A DNA stretch of 64,000 bases from Sideroxydans sp. (GCA_013791855.1 VMTA01000019.1:161363-225362); one strand, 5' to 3'. Positions 35,350-45,610 are shown, counted from the first letter of the stretch. The notes: generated by a model from the sequence alone, not told the origin. Numbers and translations: made by a program.

Positions 35350-37172
35350 TCGTTTTCCTTCAGGTGTGCCCCGGCATCGTCGCGGCCGGTCATCTGCCGG
35401 GCGCGGGCCAGTGCGCCGTCCAGATCGAAGGCGGGTTCGAAATCCAGCGATTTCAGGCGCGTTTCGTAGGCCGGGCGGAAATGTTTGAGTGTGTGTAGCA
35501 CCGGATTGCAGGCGGTGCGGCCGAGGCCGCAGTGCGAGGTGGTCTGCAACACATGGTCCAGATTCTCGATCTCGGTCAGGTCATGCTGGGTACCGTGTCC
35601 GGCGGCGACTTTGTCCATGGTCTGTTTCAGCATTGAGGTGCCGACGCGGCACGGGGTGCAGAATCCGCAGCTCTCATGCGCGAAGAAATGCACGAAGTTG
35701 CGCGCCACCTCGAACATGTCGCGGCTGTCGTCGAACACCATGAAGGCACCGGCGGTGGGCAGGTCTTCGAAGCCCAGTTTGCGCTCGAACTCGTGTTCGC
35801 CGATACAGATGCCGGACGGGCCGCTGATCTGTACGGCACGCGTGTTGACTGCGCCGCAGTCGCTGAGGATCTGGCGCACGCTGACACCGAACGGATATTC
35901 ATAGATGCCCGGGCTGGCGCAATCGCCCGAGACGGAGATGAGTTTGCTGCCACTGGATTTTTCTGTGCCGATGGCACGATAGGCTGCCGCGCCCATGTGC
36001 AGCGCCAGCACGGCTTGGCAGAAGGTTTCGACGTTGTCCACGGCAGTGGGTTGCTGCAGGTAGCCGTGGGTGACCGGGAACGGCGGACGGTTGCGCGGCA
36101 CGCCGCGTTTGCCTTCCAGCGATTCGATGAGGGCAGACTCCTCGCCGCAGATGTAGGCCCCGGCACCAAGATGGATCTCTATGTCGAAATCGAAGCCCTG
36201 CTCGCCCAATATGCTCTCGCCCAGCAATTCGCTGTCGCGCCGTCGCTGCAGTACGGCATGCAGGTGGCCCAGCAGATAGCGGTATTCCCCGCGCAGATAG
36301 AGGAAGCCTTTCTTCGCACCGACTGCGCGCGCGCACAAGGTCATGCCTTCGAACACCAGATCGGCCTGGGTGGTGAGCAGCACGCGGTCCTTGAAGGTGC
36401 CGGGCTCGCCTTCGTCGGCGTTGCACACCACATAGCGCGCTTCGCCTTCGGCGTTGCGGCAGGCTTCCCATTTCATGCCGGTGGGGAAGCCCGCCCCGCC
36501 GCGTCCGCGCAGGTTCGATCCCTTGATGGTGTCTATGATGGTTGCGGGCGCGACCGCGCGCGTGGCTTGCAGCACTTGGCCATAGGCGAGCTTGTTATCC
36601 AGGATCAGCCCGCCACGGCGGATGTTGTTCTCTACTTTGAAATAGTCTGCCGGCCATTCGGCGACCGGTGTGCGGTTGCGGATCAACTGGCCGATCTCTT
36701 GTATGCGTTGCGAACCGAGTCGGGTGATGGCGTGCCCGTTGACCAGCATGGCCGGCCCCTGGTCGCACATGCCTGTGCAAGAGGTGGTGTTGATGCTGAG
36801 CAGACCGTCTTCGGAGACCTTGCCGGGTTGCACCCACAGTTGGCGGCACATCTGTTCCATCAGGTCCTGATTGCCCAGCATGCGGTCGGTGATGTTGTCG
36901 GAGAACAGCACGCGATATTCGCCGGCAGGCTTCAGGTGCAGGAATGAATAGAAGGAAGCGACGCTCTCGATACGGGAACGCGGAATGGCTAGCATCGCAG
37001 CGATATAGGAGGCGGCATCGTCCGGGATGTAACCGGCGCAGGCCTGCACTTCGATCAGCAACTGCAGCAGATTAGTCTTTTCGCCGCAATGTCTTGCAAC
37101 GATCTCATGCAAATCCGCATGAAGATCGCACCGGGGTGATTCACCGTAGATCGGGTTGGCATCTGGTAGCAT
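35346..37172 (-). CDS. hoxF: NAD-reducing hydrogenase diaphorase large subunit HoxF
   Basis: A 608-residue fusion of NuoE-like (about 1-150) and NuoF-like (about 180-580) parts that binds FMN and NAD. It has the FMN/NAD motifs GRGGAGFPTGMKW and YVVCNADEGEPGTFKDR, the ICGEESALIESLEGKRG motif, and the [4Fe-4S] motif ESCGFCTPCRVG with a distant cysteine. In the NuoE-like part only the second cysteine pair (SCTGMCDQG) is kept; the first pair is replaced by Ser and Asp in FSDNITD. Cysteine loss here is also seen in other HoxF proteins. It is the first gene of hoxFUY and is divergent from rep, 133 bases away. Confidence 0.94.
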   Translation of the reverse strand: MLPDANPIYGESPRCDLHADLHEIVARHCGEKTNLLQLLIEVQACAGYIPDDAASYIAAMLAIPRSRIESVASFYSFLHLKPAGEYRVLFSDNITDRMLGNQDLMEQMCRQLWVQPGKVSEDGLLSINTTSCTGMCDQGPAMLVNGHAITRLGSQRIQEIGQLIRNRTPVAEWPADYFKVENNIRRGGLILDNKLAYGQVLQATRAVAPATIIDTIKGSNLRGRGGAGFPTGMKWEACRNAEGEARYVVCNADEGEPGTFKDRVLLTTQADLVFEGMTLCARAVGAKKGFLYLRGEYRYLLGHLHAVLQRRRDSELLGESILGEQGFDFDIEIHLGAGAYICGEESALIESLEGKRGVPRNRPPFPVTHGYLQQPTAVDNVETFCQAVLALHMGAAAYRAIGTEKSSGSKLISVSGDCASPGIYEYPFGVSVRQILSDCGAVNTRAVQISGPSGICIGEHEFERKLGFEDLPTAGAFMVFDDSRDMFEVARNFVHFFAHESCGFCTPCRVGTSMLKQTMDKVAAGHGTQHDLTEIENLDHVLQTTSHCGLGRTACNPVLHTLKHFRPAYETRLKSLDFEPAFDLDGALARARQMTGRDDAGAHLKENE

Positions 37173-37305
37173 ACGGGCCGCTTCTTCGTTGGTTGGATTG
37201 CAATCATCTGGCGAAGTCGTCAGGCACGATTATGAATCAATATCCACATCATTTCGCATCTTTGTTGCAGGCACTTTACGCGCTAGGCAGTCCCCGGGCA
37301 TCTCA

Positions 37306-39300
37306 ATGTTAAGCAAACTCAATCCCACCCAACGCGCGGCCGTCAAACATCTGGGTTCGCCCTTGCTGGTGCTGGCCGGAGCAGGCAGCGGCAAGACCGG
37401 CGTGATTACGCACAAGATCGCCTACCTGATCAACGAGTGCGGCTATCCGGCGCGCAATGTCGCGGCCATCACCTTCACCAACAAGGCGGCCAACGAGATG
37501 AAGGAGCGCGTGGGCAAGCTGTTGGGCGGGCGCGAGGCCAAGGGGCTGACCATCAGCACCTTCCATGCGCTGGGCATGCAGATCCTGCGCGAGGAAGCAA
37601 CGCATATCGGCTACAAGAAACAGTTCTCCATCTTCGATACGGCCGACACCGGCAAGATCATCAGCGAGCTGCTGGGTAGCCCGGACAAGCAGGAGATCCG
37701 CACCGCGCAGAGCGTGATGTCGAACTGGAAGGCGGCCTTCCTCACCCCGGCGCAGGCGCAGAGCATGGCCGAGAACGAGGAGCAGCAGCGCCTCGCCCTG
37801 CTCTACCAGCGCTATCAGGAGACGCTGCGCGCCTACCAGTCGGTGGATTTCGATGACCTGATCCGCCTGCCGGTGGAACTGTTCCAGGGCAATGCCGAGG
37901 TGGCCGAACGCTGGCAGCACCGTTTCCGCTATCTGCTGGTGGACGAATATCAGGACACCAACGATTGCCAGTACCAGATGATGAAGCTGCTGGCGGGTGA
38001 CCGCGCGGCGCTTACCGCTGTAGGCGACGACGATCAGGCGATCTACGCCTGGCGTGGCGCGAGCACGGCCAACCTGAGCAATCTGCAGAAGGACTACCCC
38101 AGCCTGCAGGTGATCAAGCTGGAGCAGAACTACCGCTCCTCGCAGCGCATCCTGCACAGCGCCAACCAGCTGATCAAGAACAACACCAAGCTGTTCGAGA
38201 AGAAGCTGTGGAGCGAACACGGTCCCGGCGATCCGGTACGGGTGTTCGCGGCCAAGGACGAAGAGAACGAGGCGGAATCGGTGGTGCTGCGCTTGCTGGC
38301 GCACAAATTCGAACACCGCACGCGCTTTGCCGATTACGCCATCCTTTATCGCAGCAACCATCTGTCGCGCGTGTTCGAACAACAGTTGCGCACGCACAAG
38401 GTGCCTTATACCGTCAGCGGCGGCACCTCGTTCTTCGACCATGCCGAGATCAAGGACCTGACCGCCTACCTGCGGCTGATAGCCAATCCGGATGACGATC
38501 CGGCTTTCATCCGCGCTATCACCACGCCCAAGCGCGGTGTAGGCAACAGTACGCTGGAGAAGCTGGCGACGCATGCGGGTACGCGCCACATCAGCCTGTT
38601 CGAGGCGGCGTTCGAACCAGTCATGGCGGAACTGCTGCTGCCGCGCCAGCACGAAGACCTGATCACCTTCTGCAACTTCATCAACCGCATGCAGTCGCGC
38701 GCCGACAAGGAGCCATGCAACGAGGTGATGAACGACCTGCTCGCCGCCATCGACTACGAGACCTGGCTGTTCGACAGCTTCGAACCTAAGCAGGCCGAGA
38801 ACAAATGGAAGAACGTGCAGGATTTTACGGGCTGGATGAACCGCAAGTCCGAGGCGGATGACAAGAGCATGATCGCTATGACGCAGTTGATCGCCCTGCT
38901 CAACCTGCTCGAATCGCAGGACAAGGAGCTGGATGCGGTGTCGCTCTCCACCCTGCATGCCTCCAAGGGGCTGGAGTACGGCCATGTGTACTTGGTGGGC
39001 GTCGAGGAAGGCATCCTGCCGCATGAACGCAGCGAGGAGCCGGAGCAGATCGAGGAAGAGCGGCGGCTGATGTATGTAGGCATCACCCGCGCGCAGCGCT
39101 CCTTGCAGATCAGTTATTGCACGCGGCGCAAACGCGGCAAGGAATCGGCCGGTTGTGATCCCAGCCGCTTCATCGCAGAGTTGCCGCAGGAAGATATCGT
39201 GTTCGCCGGGGTGTCGCAGGTTGGCAGTGCACCTGCGGTGAGCAAGTCGGAAGGCATGGACAAGCTGGCAAAATTGAAAGCGATGCTGGGTACAGCCTGA
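37306..39300 (+). CDS. rep: ATP-dependent DNA helicase Rep (UvrD/Rep family)
   Basis: A 664-residue SF1A helicase that helps replication forks past bound proteins. It has Walker A LAGAGSGKT near residue 25, the DEYQDTN Walker B near residue 215, the GDDDQAIYAWRGA motif III, and LSTLHASKGLEY and VGITRAQRSL (motifs V and VI). Length matches E. coli Rep and not the longer UvrD. I chose ATG 37306 because the family sequence (LNPTQRAAV) starts right after it. Confidence 0.94.
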   Translation: MLSKLNPTQRAAVKHLGSPLLVLAGAGSGKTGVITHKIAYLINECGYPARNVAAITFTNKAANEMKERVGKLLGGREAKGLTISTFHALGMQILREEATHIGYKKQFSIFDTADTGKIISELLGSPDKQEIRTAQSVMSNWKAAFLTPAQAQSMAENEEQQRLALLYQRYQETLRAYQSVDFDDLIRLPVELFQGNAEVAERWQHRFRYLLVDEYQDTNDCQYQMMKLLAGDRAALTAVGDDDQAIYAWRGASTANLSNLQKDYPSLQVIKLEQNYRSSQRILHSANQLIKNNTKLFEKKLWSEHGPGDPVRVFAAKDEENEAESVVLRLLAHKFEHRTRFADYAILYRSNHLSRVFEQQLRTHKVPYTVSGGTSFFDHAEIKDLTAYLRLIANPDDDPAFIRAITTPKRGVGNSTLEKLATHAGTRHISLFEAAFEPVMAELLLPRQHEDLITFCNFINRMQSRADKEPCNEVMNDLLAAIDYETWLFDSFEPKQAENKWKNVQDFTGWMNRKSEADDKSMIAMTQLIALLNLLESQDKELDAVSLSTLHASKGLEYGHVYLVGVEEGILPHERSEEPEQIEEERRLMYVGITRAQRSLQISYCTRRKRGKESAGCDPSRFIAELPQEDIVFAGVSQVGSAPAVSKSEGMDKLAKLKAMLGTA

Positions 39301-39380
39301 CGCGGTGACCCGTCAAATTCCGGTAAACTACGTCTGTTCCAATCGCATGTATCTAAACAGATCAATCCGGATATTTACCT

Positions 39381-40547
39381 ATGAAGATCGCAATCGCCGG
39401 CACCGGCTACGTCGGACTCTCCAACGCCATCCTGTTGGCCCAGCATAACGAAGTCGTCGCGCTCGACATCCTGCCCGAGAAGGTGGCGATGCTGAACCGC
39501 AAGCATTCGCCCATCGAAGACGTCGAGATCGAAGACTACCTGCAGCACAAGACGCTGAACTTCCGCGCCACGCTGGACAAGGTCGATGCCTATACCGGTG
39601 CGGACTACATCATCATCGCCACACCGACCGATTACGATCCCGAGACCAACTATTTCAACACCCGCTCCATCGAAGCGGTGATCAAGGATGTGATGAGCAT
39701 CAATCCCAAGGCGGTGATGATCATTAAATCCACCGTTCCTGTGGGTTACACAGCCAAGGCGCGCGAACAGCTCCACTGCGACAACCTGATCTTCTCGCCC
39801 GAGTTCCTGCGTGAAGGCCGCGCTTTACACGACAACCTGCATCCCTCGCGCATCGTCATCGGCGAGCGTTCCCAGCGTGCCGAGACCTTTGCCAATCTGC
39901 TCAAGCAGGGCGCGGTCAAGCAGGACATCGCCACCCTGTTCACCGACTCCACCGAAGCCGAGGCGATCAAGCTGTTCGCCAACACCTATCTGGCCATGCG
40001 CGTCGCCTACTTCAACGAGCTGGATACCTATGCCGCCACGCACGGGCTGGATACGCTGCAGATCATCCAGGGCGTCAGCCTCGATCCGCGTATCGGCGAC
40101 CATTACAACAATCCCTCCTTCGGATACGGTGGCTATTGCCTGCCCAAGGACACCAAGCAGCTGCTGGCGAACTACAGCGATGTGCCGCAGAACCTCATCC
40201 ACGCCATCGTCGAGTCCAACACCACGCGCAAGGACTTCGTCGCTTTCGACATCATGAAGCGCAATCCCAAAATCGTCGGCATCCACAGGCTGGTGATGAA
40301 GAGCGGCTCGGACAACTTCAGGTCGAGCAGCATCCAGGGCATCATGAAGCGCATCAAGGCCAAGGGTATCGAGGTCATCGTGTACGAGCCGGCGCTCCAT
40401 GAGTCCGAGTTCTTCCACTCTAGGGTGGTGAATGATATCGCGACATTCAAGCAACAGGCCGATGTCATCGTGGCCAACCGCATTACCGACGACATTAGTG
40501 ATGTAGTGGAGAAAGTCTACAGCCGTGACTTGTTTGGTAAGGATTAA
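39381..40547 (+). CDS. ugd: UDP-glucose 6-dehydrogenase
   Basis: A 388-residue enzyme that oxidises UDP-glucose to UDP-glucuronate. It has the NAD site GTGYVGL at the start, KSTVPVGY near residue 118, the FSPEFLREG motif and the catalytic cysteine in [14 protein letters not shown] near residue 250. The relatively short length and the [14 protein letters not shown] segment resemble the Wzx-locus Ugd of gammaproteobacteria. It is the first gene of the polysaccharide locus. Confidence 0.95.
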   Translation: MKIAIAGTGYVGLSNAILLAQHNEVVALDILPEKVAMLNRKHSPIEDVEIEDYLQHKTLNFRATLDKVDAYTGADYIIIATPTDYDPETNYFNTRSIEAVIKDVMSINPKAVMIIKSTVPVGYTAKAREQLHCDNLIFSPEFLREGRALHDNLHPSRIVIGERSQRAETFANLLKQGAVKQDIATLFTDSTEAEAIKLFANTYLAMRVAYFNELDTYAATHGLDTLQIIQGVSLDPRIGDHYNNPSFGYGGYCLPKDTKQLLANYSDVPQNLIHAIVESNTTRKDFVAFDIMKRNPKIVGIHRLVMKSGSDNFRSSSIQGIMKRIKAKGIEVIVYEPALHESEFFHSRVVNDIATFKQQADVIVANRITDDISDVVEKVYSRDLFGKD

Positions 40548-40550
40548 GAA

Positions 40551-41657
40551 ATGAGCAAACCTATTTACGTAACCCAGCCATATTTGCCACCACTTGAGGA
40601 ATTCATTCCATACCTTGAAAAAATATGGGAAAACAAAATTCTCACAAATGGCGGGCCGTTCCATCAACAATTGGAGCAAGCGCTGTGTGAACATCTCGGG
40701 GTGGAATACATCTCGCTGTTTACGAACGGCACTATTGCTTTGGTTACGGCGTTGCAGTCACTGCGCATTACTGGCGAGGTGATAACCACCCCTTATTCCT
40801 TCGTCGCCACTTCCCATTCCTTGCTGTGGAACGGCATCAAGCCGGTGTTTGTGGACATCGACCCGAATACGCTCAACCTTGACCCAGCGAAGATCGAAGC
40901 GGCCATTACACCTCAGACCACAGCCATCATGCCGGTGCATTGCTACGGCCACCCTTGCGATGTCGAAGCCATCCAGAAGATCGCCGACAACTACAACCTC
41001 AAGGTCATCTACGATGCGGCCCACGCATTTGGCGTGGAAGACGAGAATGGCAGCGTGTTGAATCACGGTGATCTGTCGGTGCTGAGTTTCCATGCCACCA
41101 AAGTGTTCAACACCTTCGAGGGCGGTGCCATCGTATGCCCTGATGCCAAGACCAAAGTACGCATCGACCAACTGAAGAACTTTGGTCACGTCGGTGAAGT
41201 CACCGTGGTGGCGCCTGGCATCAATGGCAAAATGTGCGAATTCAACGCGGCATTGGGTTTGCTGCAGTTGAAATATATAGACCAAGCCCTTGAGCTACGC
41301 AAAAAGATTGATGTGGCATACCGCGAACGCTTGGCCGGGGTGAAGGGTATCCACTGCCTGAGCGATTCGGGCCAAACAATTGCCAACTATTCTTATTTCC
41401 CTATCATGGTCGAACCCGGCTACCCGATCAGCCGTGACGATCTTTACCAGAAGCTCAAGGATCACGGCATTCATCCTCGTCGCTATTTCTATCCCTTGAT
41501 ATCGGACTTCCCTATGTATCGCGGCCTACCTTCTTCTCATCGCGAGAACTTGCCAGTGGCAGCAGTCGCAGCGCAGCAAGTACTCTGCCTACCGATCTAT
41601 CCAGCTCTGGAGATGTCGGTAATCGACGAAATCACCCGTTTCATCGCGGCTCAATAA
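40551..41657 (+). CDS. DegT/DnrJ/EryC1/StrS family sugar aminotransferase
   Basis: A 368-residue PLP enzyme that adds an amino group to a nucleotide-bound keto-sugar. The PLP lysine is in SFHATKVFNTFEGG near residue 185; the beginning has the TNGGPFHQQLE segment of the family. It could be a 4-amino-4,6-dideoxyhexose transaminase (WecE/VioA-like). It begins four bases after ugd. Confidence 0.9.
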   Translation: MSKPIYVTQPYLPPLEEFIPYLEKIWENKILTNGGPFHQQLEQALCEHLGVEYISLFTNGTIALVTALQSLRITGEVITTPYSFVATSHSLLWNGIKPVFVDIDPNTLNLDPAKIEAAITPQTTAIMPVHCYGHPCDVEAIQKIADNYNLKVIYDAAHAFGVEDENGSVLNHGDLSVLSFHATKVFNTFEGGAIVCPDAKTKVRIDQLKNFGHVGEVTVVAPGINGKMCEFNAALGLLQLKYIDQALELRKKIDVAYRERLAGVKGIHCLSDSGQTIANYSYFPIMVEPGYPISRDDLYQKLKDHGIHPRRYFYPLISDFPMYRGLPSSHRENLPVAAVAAQQVLCLPIYPALEMSVIDEITRFIAAQ

Positions 41658-41700
41658 CGTGAATACCAGGCAAACGAGAGGCTTCAAGGGGGGAAGCGAG

Positions 41701-42399
41701 ATGAGGCTGGCCATCATGCAACCGTATTTCTTCTCCTACATCGGCTACTTTCAGTTGATCGCGGCGGTCGACCAATTCATCGTGTACGACAATATCAAGT
41801 ACACCAAGAAGGGCTGGATCAACCGTAATCGCATGCTACAAAACGGCAAGGACGTGATGTTCTCGTTGCCGCTGAAAAGCGATTCGGACTCCCTGGATGT
41901 GTGTGAGCGTGAGCTGGCGGGGGATTTCAACCGCGACAAACTGCTCAACCAGTTCAAGGGCGCATACCGGCGTGCGCCGTATTTCGAGCAGACATTCCCG
42001 CTGCTCGAGCAGATCGTGCGCTATGAAGACCCGAACCTGTTTCGCTTTCTGCACCACTCCATCGTCAAGATCTGCGAGCATCTGGGTATCACCACGGAGA
42101 TCAGGATATCTTCCGGTATCGCCATTGATCACAGCCTGAAGAGCCAGGACAAAGTACTCGCCTTGTGTGAGGCGGCCGGCGCGAGCACCTATGTGAATAC
42201 CATCGGCGGCATGGAGTTGTATTCAAAAGAGACGTTCCGGGAGAAGGGCATTGAGTTGAAGTTCATCAAATCAAAACCGTTCGAGTATGCACAGTTCGGC
42301 GCTGAGTTCGTGCCTTGGCTGTCGATCATTGACGTGATGATGTTCAAACCGCTCGATACCATCCGGACCTGCATTACGACTAACTATGAGTTGATCTGA
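41701..42399 (+). CDS. WbqC family protein
   Basis: A 232-residue WbqC-like protein: MRLAIMQPYFFSYIGYFQLI start, VYDNIKYTKKGWINRNR, and the C-terminal FVPWLSIIDVMM. WbqC proteins occur in O-antigen clusters, often near aminosugar acyl-transfer genes; their enzyme role is not firmly known. ATG at 41701 has a GGGGGGAAG site upstream. Confidence 0.88.
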   Translation: MRLAIMQPYFFSYIGYFQLIAAVDQFIVYDNIKYTKKGWINRNRMLQNGKDVMFSLPLKSDSDSLDVCERELAGDFNRDKLLNQFKGAYRRAPYFEQTFPLLEQIVRYEDPNLFRFLHHSIVKICEHLGITTEIRISSGIAIDHSLKSQDKVLALCEAAGASTYVNTIGGMELYSKETFREKGIELKFIKSKPFEYAQFGAEFVPWLSIIDVMMFKPLDTIRTCITTNYELI

Positions 42400-42402
42400 A
42401 TC

Positions 42403-43365
42403 ATGTTCAAGTGGAAAAAATTAGGCAAGGTATTCACGCCGCAGGAAGTAGAAGGACGAAACTGGCTGAAAGAATTCGCACAAGCGCCAGCTACCCTGAT
42501 ATTCGACGATTTCGTGCGGGTGTACTTCTCCTGCCGCCCGCCGGCGGACGAGAACGGCCAATATGTAAGCTACTCCGCCTATGTCGATCTGGATCGTGCC
42601 GATTTGTTCAAGGTGCGCCACGTCGGCGAACAACCCATCCTCAGTCTGGGCGGGCTGGGCGAATTCGACGAGTTCGGAACCTATCCCGTTTCCGTCATTC
42701 GCGACGGTGACGAAATGCGCGCCTATTACGCGGGCTGGACACGATGCGAATCGGTGCCTTTCAACGTGGCTATCGGTATGGCGACCAGCCGCGACGGCGG
42801 CAAGACCTTCACCAAACTCGGCACCGGCCCGGTAGTGTCGTATTCGCCGGACGAGCCCTGCGTAATGAGCGGACCGAAGATCAGGCGTTTCAACGACATC
42901 TGGTATCTATGGTACATCGCAGGTCGCAAGTGGAAGGTGGTGGATGGGCGCGCCGAGCCGGTCTACAAGATCCGCATGGCGACATCGAGCGACGGCATCC
43001 ACTGGAACAAGGTCAACAAAGACCTGATCGAGAGCCGCATTGAAGAAGATGAGGCACAGGCCAGCCCGGACGTGTTCTACGCCAACGGCAAATATCACAT
43101 GTTCTTCTGCTATCGCTACAGCAGCCATTACCGCGGCAAGGAGAACGGCTACCGCATCGGTTATGCCTCCAGCAACAACCTGGTCGACTGGGTGCGCGAC
43201 GACGAAAAGGCGGGTATCGACGTGTCGGAGGAAGGCTGGGATGCAGAGATGATCAGCTACCCGCATGTGTTCGAACTGGATGGCAAGACCTATCTGGCCT
43301 ATCTTGGCAATCAGGTCGGCCGATATGGCTTTGGTCTGGCCGTGCTGGACGGAAAGTTGGAGTAA
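42403..43365 (+). CDS. Cytoplasmic five-bladed beta-propeller glycosidase-like protein, copy A
   Basis: A 320-residue protein without signal peptide. It has repeated propeller motifs: an N-terminal WKKLGKVF, MATSRDGGKTF near residue 130 and MATSSDGIHWNK near residue 190, which resemble the GH43/GH68/GH130-type beta-propeller fold. Acidic residues typical for that fold are present (DFVRVYF, EPCVMSG) but I cannot assign a substrate. The next gene is a clear paralogue. A role in handling an activated sugar inside the cell is likelier than degradation outside it. Confidence 0.75.
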   Translation: MFKWKKLGKVFTPQEVEGRNWLKEFAQAPATLIFDDFVRVYFSCRPPADENGQYVSYSAYVDLDRADLFKVRHVGEQPILSLGGLGEFDEFGTYPVSVIRDGDEMRAYYAGWTRCESVPFNVAIGMATSRDGGKTFTKLGTGPVVSYSPDEPCVMSGPKIRRFNDIWYLWYIAGRKWKVVDGRAEPVYKIRMATSSDGIHWNKVNKDLIESRIEEDEAQASPDVFYANGKYHMFFCYRYSSHYRGKENGYRIGYASSNNLVDWVRDDEKAGIDVSEEGWDAEMISYPHVFELDGKTYLAYLGNQVGRYGFGLAVLDGKLE

Positions 43366-43368
43366 GGA

Positions 43369-44337
43369 ATGAGCGCGATGAAGTGGAAAAAGCTTGGCAA
43401 GATATTCGACCCGACACAACACAAGCTGCCTAACGACTGTGTGCAGTTCGCCCAGTCGCCGCAGGCGCTGGTGTTCGATGATTTCGTGCGCATCTATTTC
43501 TCCACACGCTCGGTAGACAAGAGCAACGGGAAATATCTGAGCCATATCGCCTTCGTCGATATGCACAAGAACCTGCGCGACGTGATTCGAGTGTCCGACA
43601 GGACTGTCATTCCGCTCGGCAGACTCGGCTGTTTCGACGAGCACGGCATCTTCCCGATGAGCGTCATTCGCCACGGCGATGCCGTGTACGGCTATACCTG
43701 TGGCTGGAACCGCCGCGTGTCGGTGTCGGTGGATACCGCCATCGGCCTGGCCATCAGCCGCGATGATGGCCTTACCTTCCAGCGTATCGGCGACGGGCCG
43801 GTGCTGGCCTCATCGCTGCACGAGCCCTGCCTGGTCGGCGACGGTTTCGTGAAGGTCATCGGTGGCGTGTTCCACATGTGGTACATCTTCGGTACCGGTT
43901 GGAAAAAGTTTTCGCCGGACGCCGCGCCGGATCGTACCTACAAGATCGGTCACGCGACTTCCAGCGACGGCATCAACTGGGTCAAGGAGGAGGCGCGGCA
44001 GATCATTGCAGACAGGCTGGGTGCGGATGAGAGTCAGGCGCTGCCGACAGTGATCGAGATTGACGGACGGCATCACATGTTCTTCTGCTATCGCCAATCG
44101 TTCGACTTCCGCAAGAACAGTGGTCGTGGCTATCGCGTCGGGCATGCGTGGTCGGACGACTTGGGAAACTGGACGCGTGACGACGAGAGTCCGCTGCTCG
44201 ATGTCACGCCGGACGACTGGGACTCGGACATGCTGTGCTATCCGCATGTGTTCGAGTGCGAGGGCAAGGTGTACTTGCTTTATAACGGCAACGAGTTCGG
44301 ACGTTACGGTTTCGGGCTGGCCGAACTGGAAAGATGA
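43369..44337 (+). CDS. Cytoplasmic five-bladed beta-propeller glycosidase-like protein, copy B
   Basis: A 322-residue paralogue of the preceding gene product: shared MKWKKLGKIF start, DDFVRIYFSTR, ISRDDGLTFQRIG, HATSSDGINWVKEE and the RYGFGLAELE end. The pair arose by tandem duplication and has diverged. A second start (ATG, 43378) would align exactly with copy A; I kept the first ATG because its ribosome site is at least as good. The stop overlaps the GNAT gene. Confidence 0.75.
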   Translation: MSAMKWKKLGKIFDPTQHKLPNDCVQFAQSPQALVFDDFVRIYFSTRSVDKSNGKYLSHIAFVDMHKNLRDVIRVSDRTVIPLGRLGCFDEHGIFPMSVIRHGDAVYGYTCGWNRRVSVSVDTAIGLAISRDDGLTFQRIGDGPVLASSLHEPCLVGDGFVKVIGGVFHMWYIFGTGWKKFSPDAAPDRTYKIGHATSSDGINWVKEEARQIIADRLGADESQALPTVIEIDGRHHMFFCYRQSFDFRKNSGRGYRVGHAWSDDLGNWTRDDESPLLDVTPDDWDSDMLCYPHVFECEGKVYLLYNGNEFGRYGFGLAELER

Positions 44338-44792
44338 GTGAGACTATCGAGTTTGGCTCGAACCAGGCATCTGAAGCGGAAATAGCTGAACACCTGTTGC
44401 ACTGCGATGCCGATTTCGTGCCGCCCCTGAGCGGACGGGTCGAGATAAACGACTATGTCAGCAAGATCGCGAGAAAAGCGACGCGGTTCGAAGCATGGTC
44501 GGGCGCCAAGCTAGTGGGGCTAGTAGCGGCTTACTGCAACGATCATGAGCAACGTATCGCCTACATCACCAGCGTTAGTGTGCTGAAGGCATACATGGGC
44601 AAGGGCATCGCCGCGAGTTTGATGAAGCAGTGCATCGAGCACGCGAAAACGTTGGGGATGCGGCAGATCAGCCTTGAGGTGGCGAGCGCCAATGCCCCTG
44701 CCATCGGACTGTATGAGAAGAGTGGCTTCATTGCGGGCAAGGCAAATGCGCCATTCATTACTATGAATCTATATTTGAAGAGCGGGGAATAA
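44334..44792 (+). CDS. GNAT family N-acetyltransferase
   Basis: A 152-residue GNAT with acetyl-CoA-binding motif GKGIAASLMKQ (near residue 85) and the C-terminal AIGLYEKSGFI. In this context I infer acetylation of the amino group installed by the DegT-type aminotransferase, comparable to WecD in Fuc4NAc synthesis. The ATGA overlap with the preceding gene suggests coupling. Confidence 0.85.
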   Translation: MSETIEFGSNQASEAEIAEHLLHCDADFVPPLSGRVEINDYVSKIARKATRFEAWSGAKLVGLVAAYCNDHEQRIAYITSVSVLKAYMGKGIAASLMKQCIEHAKTLGMRQISLEVASANAPAIGLYEKSGFIAGKANAPFITMNLYLKSGE

Positions 44793-44796
44793 CAAC

Positions 44797-45540
44797 ATGA
44801 ACAGCAAACGTAACTACAACGTTGAGATAAAAGACACCAACGACCACAAGTACGCCTACGGCTTCGACTTCGATGTGATGCACCCTTACATGATCAAATC
44901 GTTCGAGCCATTCTTCAACAAGGGGAGCCTGCTTGAACTGGGGAGCTTCAAGGGCGACTTCACCAGAAGATTTCTGCCCTATTTTGATGACGTCACATGT
45001 GTCGAAGCCTCGGATGTCGCCATCGAAGAAGCCAAAAAGAAACTGGGCGACAAGGTGAAGTTTGTCAATTCGCTGTTCGAGAAGGCGACTTTGCCCAAGC
45101 GCTATGACAACATCGTGCTGACCCATGTGTTGGAACATCTGAATGACCCTGTCCTAGTGCTGAAACGCATTAACGACGAGTGGCTGGCCGAAGGCGGAAA
45201 GTTCTTCCTGGCGTGTCCCAATGCGAATGCGCCTTCCCGCCAGATCGCCGTCAAGATGGGATTGATCTCGCATAATGCGGCGGTCACCCAGGCCGAAGCC
45301 GAGCATGGTCATCGCTGCACTTACACGCTGGATACTCTGGAGCGCGATGCCGTCGCCGCCGGCTTGAAGGTGGTGTACCGCTCAGGGATATTTTTCAAGG
45401 CGCTGGCGAACTTTCAGTGGGATCGTCTGCTGCAGACTGACATCATCTCCAAGGAGTACTTGGAGGGGTGTTACAAACTTGGACAACACTACCCCGATCT
45501 GTGCTCAAGCATCTTCCTGATGTGTGAGCGAAGAGAGTAA
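44797..45540 (+). CDS. Class I SAM-dependent methyltransferase
   Basis: A 247-residue methyltransferase. Motif I is LLELGSFKGDFT (near residue 46), followed by VEASDVAIEEAK and NIVLTHVLEHLNDP (Methyltransf_11/23 type). Acceptor unknown, likely a sugar hydroxyl of the polysaccharide or a lipid-linked intermediate. Confidence 0.85.
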   Translation: MNSKRNYNVEIKDTNDHKYAYGFDFDVMHPYMIKSFEPFFNKGSLLELGSFKGDFTRRFLPYFDDVTCVEASDVAIEEAKKKLGDKVKFVNSLFEKATLPKRYDNIVLTHVLEHLNDPVLVLKRINDEWLAEGGKFFLACPNANAPSRQIAVKMGLISHNAAVTQAEAEHGHRCTYTLDTLERDAVAAGLKVVYRSGIFFKALANFQWDRLLQTDIISKEYLEGCYKLGQHYPDLCSSIFLMCERRE

Positions 45541-45610
45541 TGGTGATGCAATACGAACAGCTTTACCTGACACAAATTAAGGTGGACATTTGGTTCAACA
45601 GATTCAGCAT

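Noticed and set aside
35346..37172. Loss of two cluster cysteines in the NuoE-like part of HoxF as a novelty
   Set aside because: Cysteine loss in this domain also occurs in other HoxF proteins such as that of Cupriavidus necator, so it is family variation.
37309..39024. Long minus-strand open frame (571 codons) opposite rep
   Set aside because: Antisense shadow of a complete Rep helicase; no recognisable protein features.
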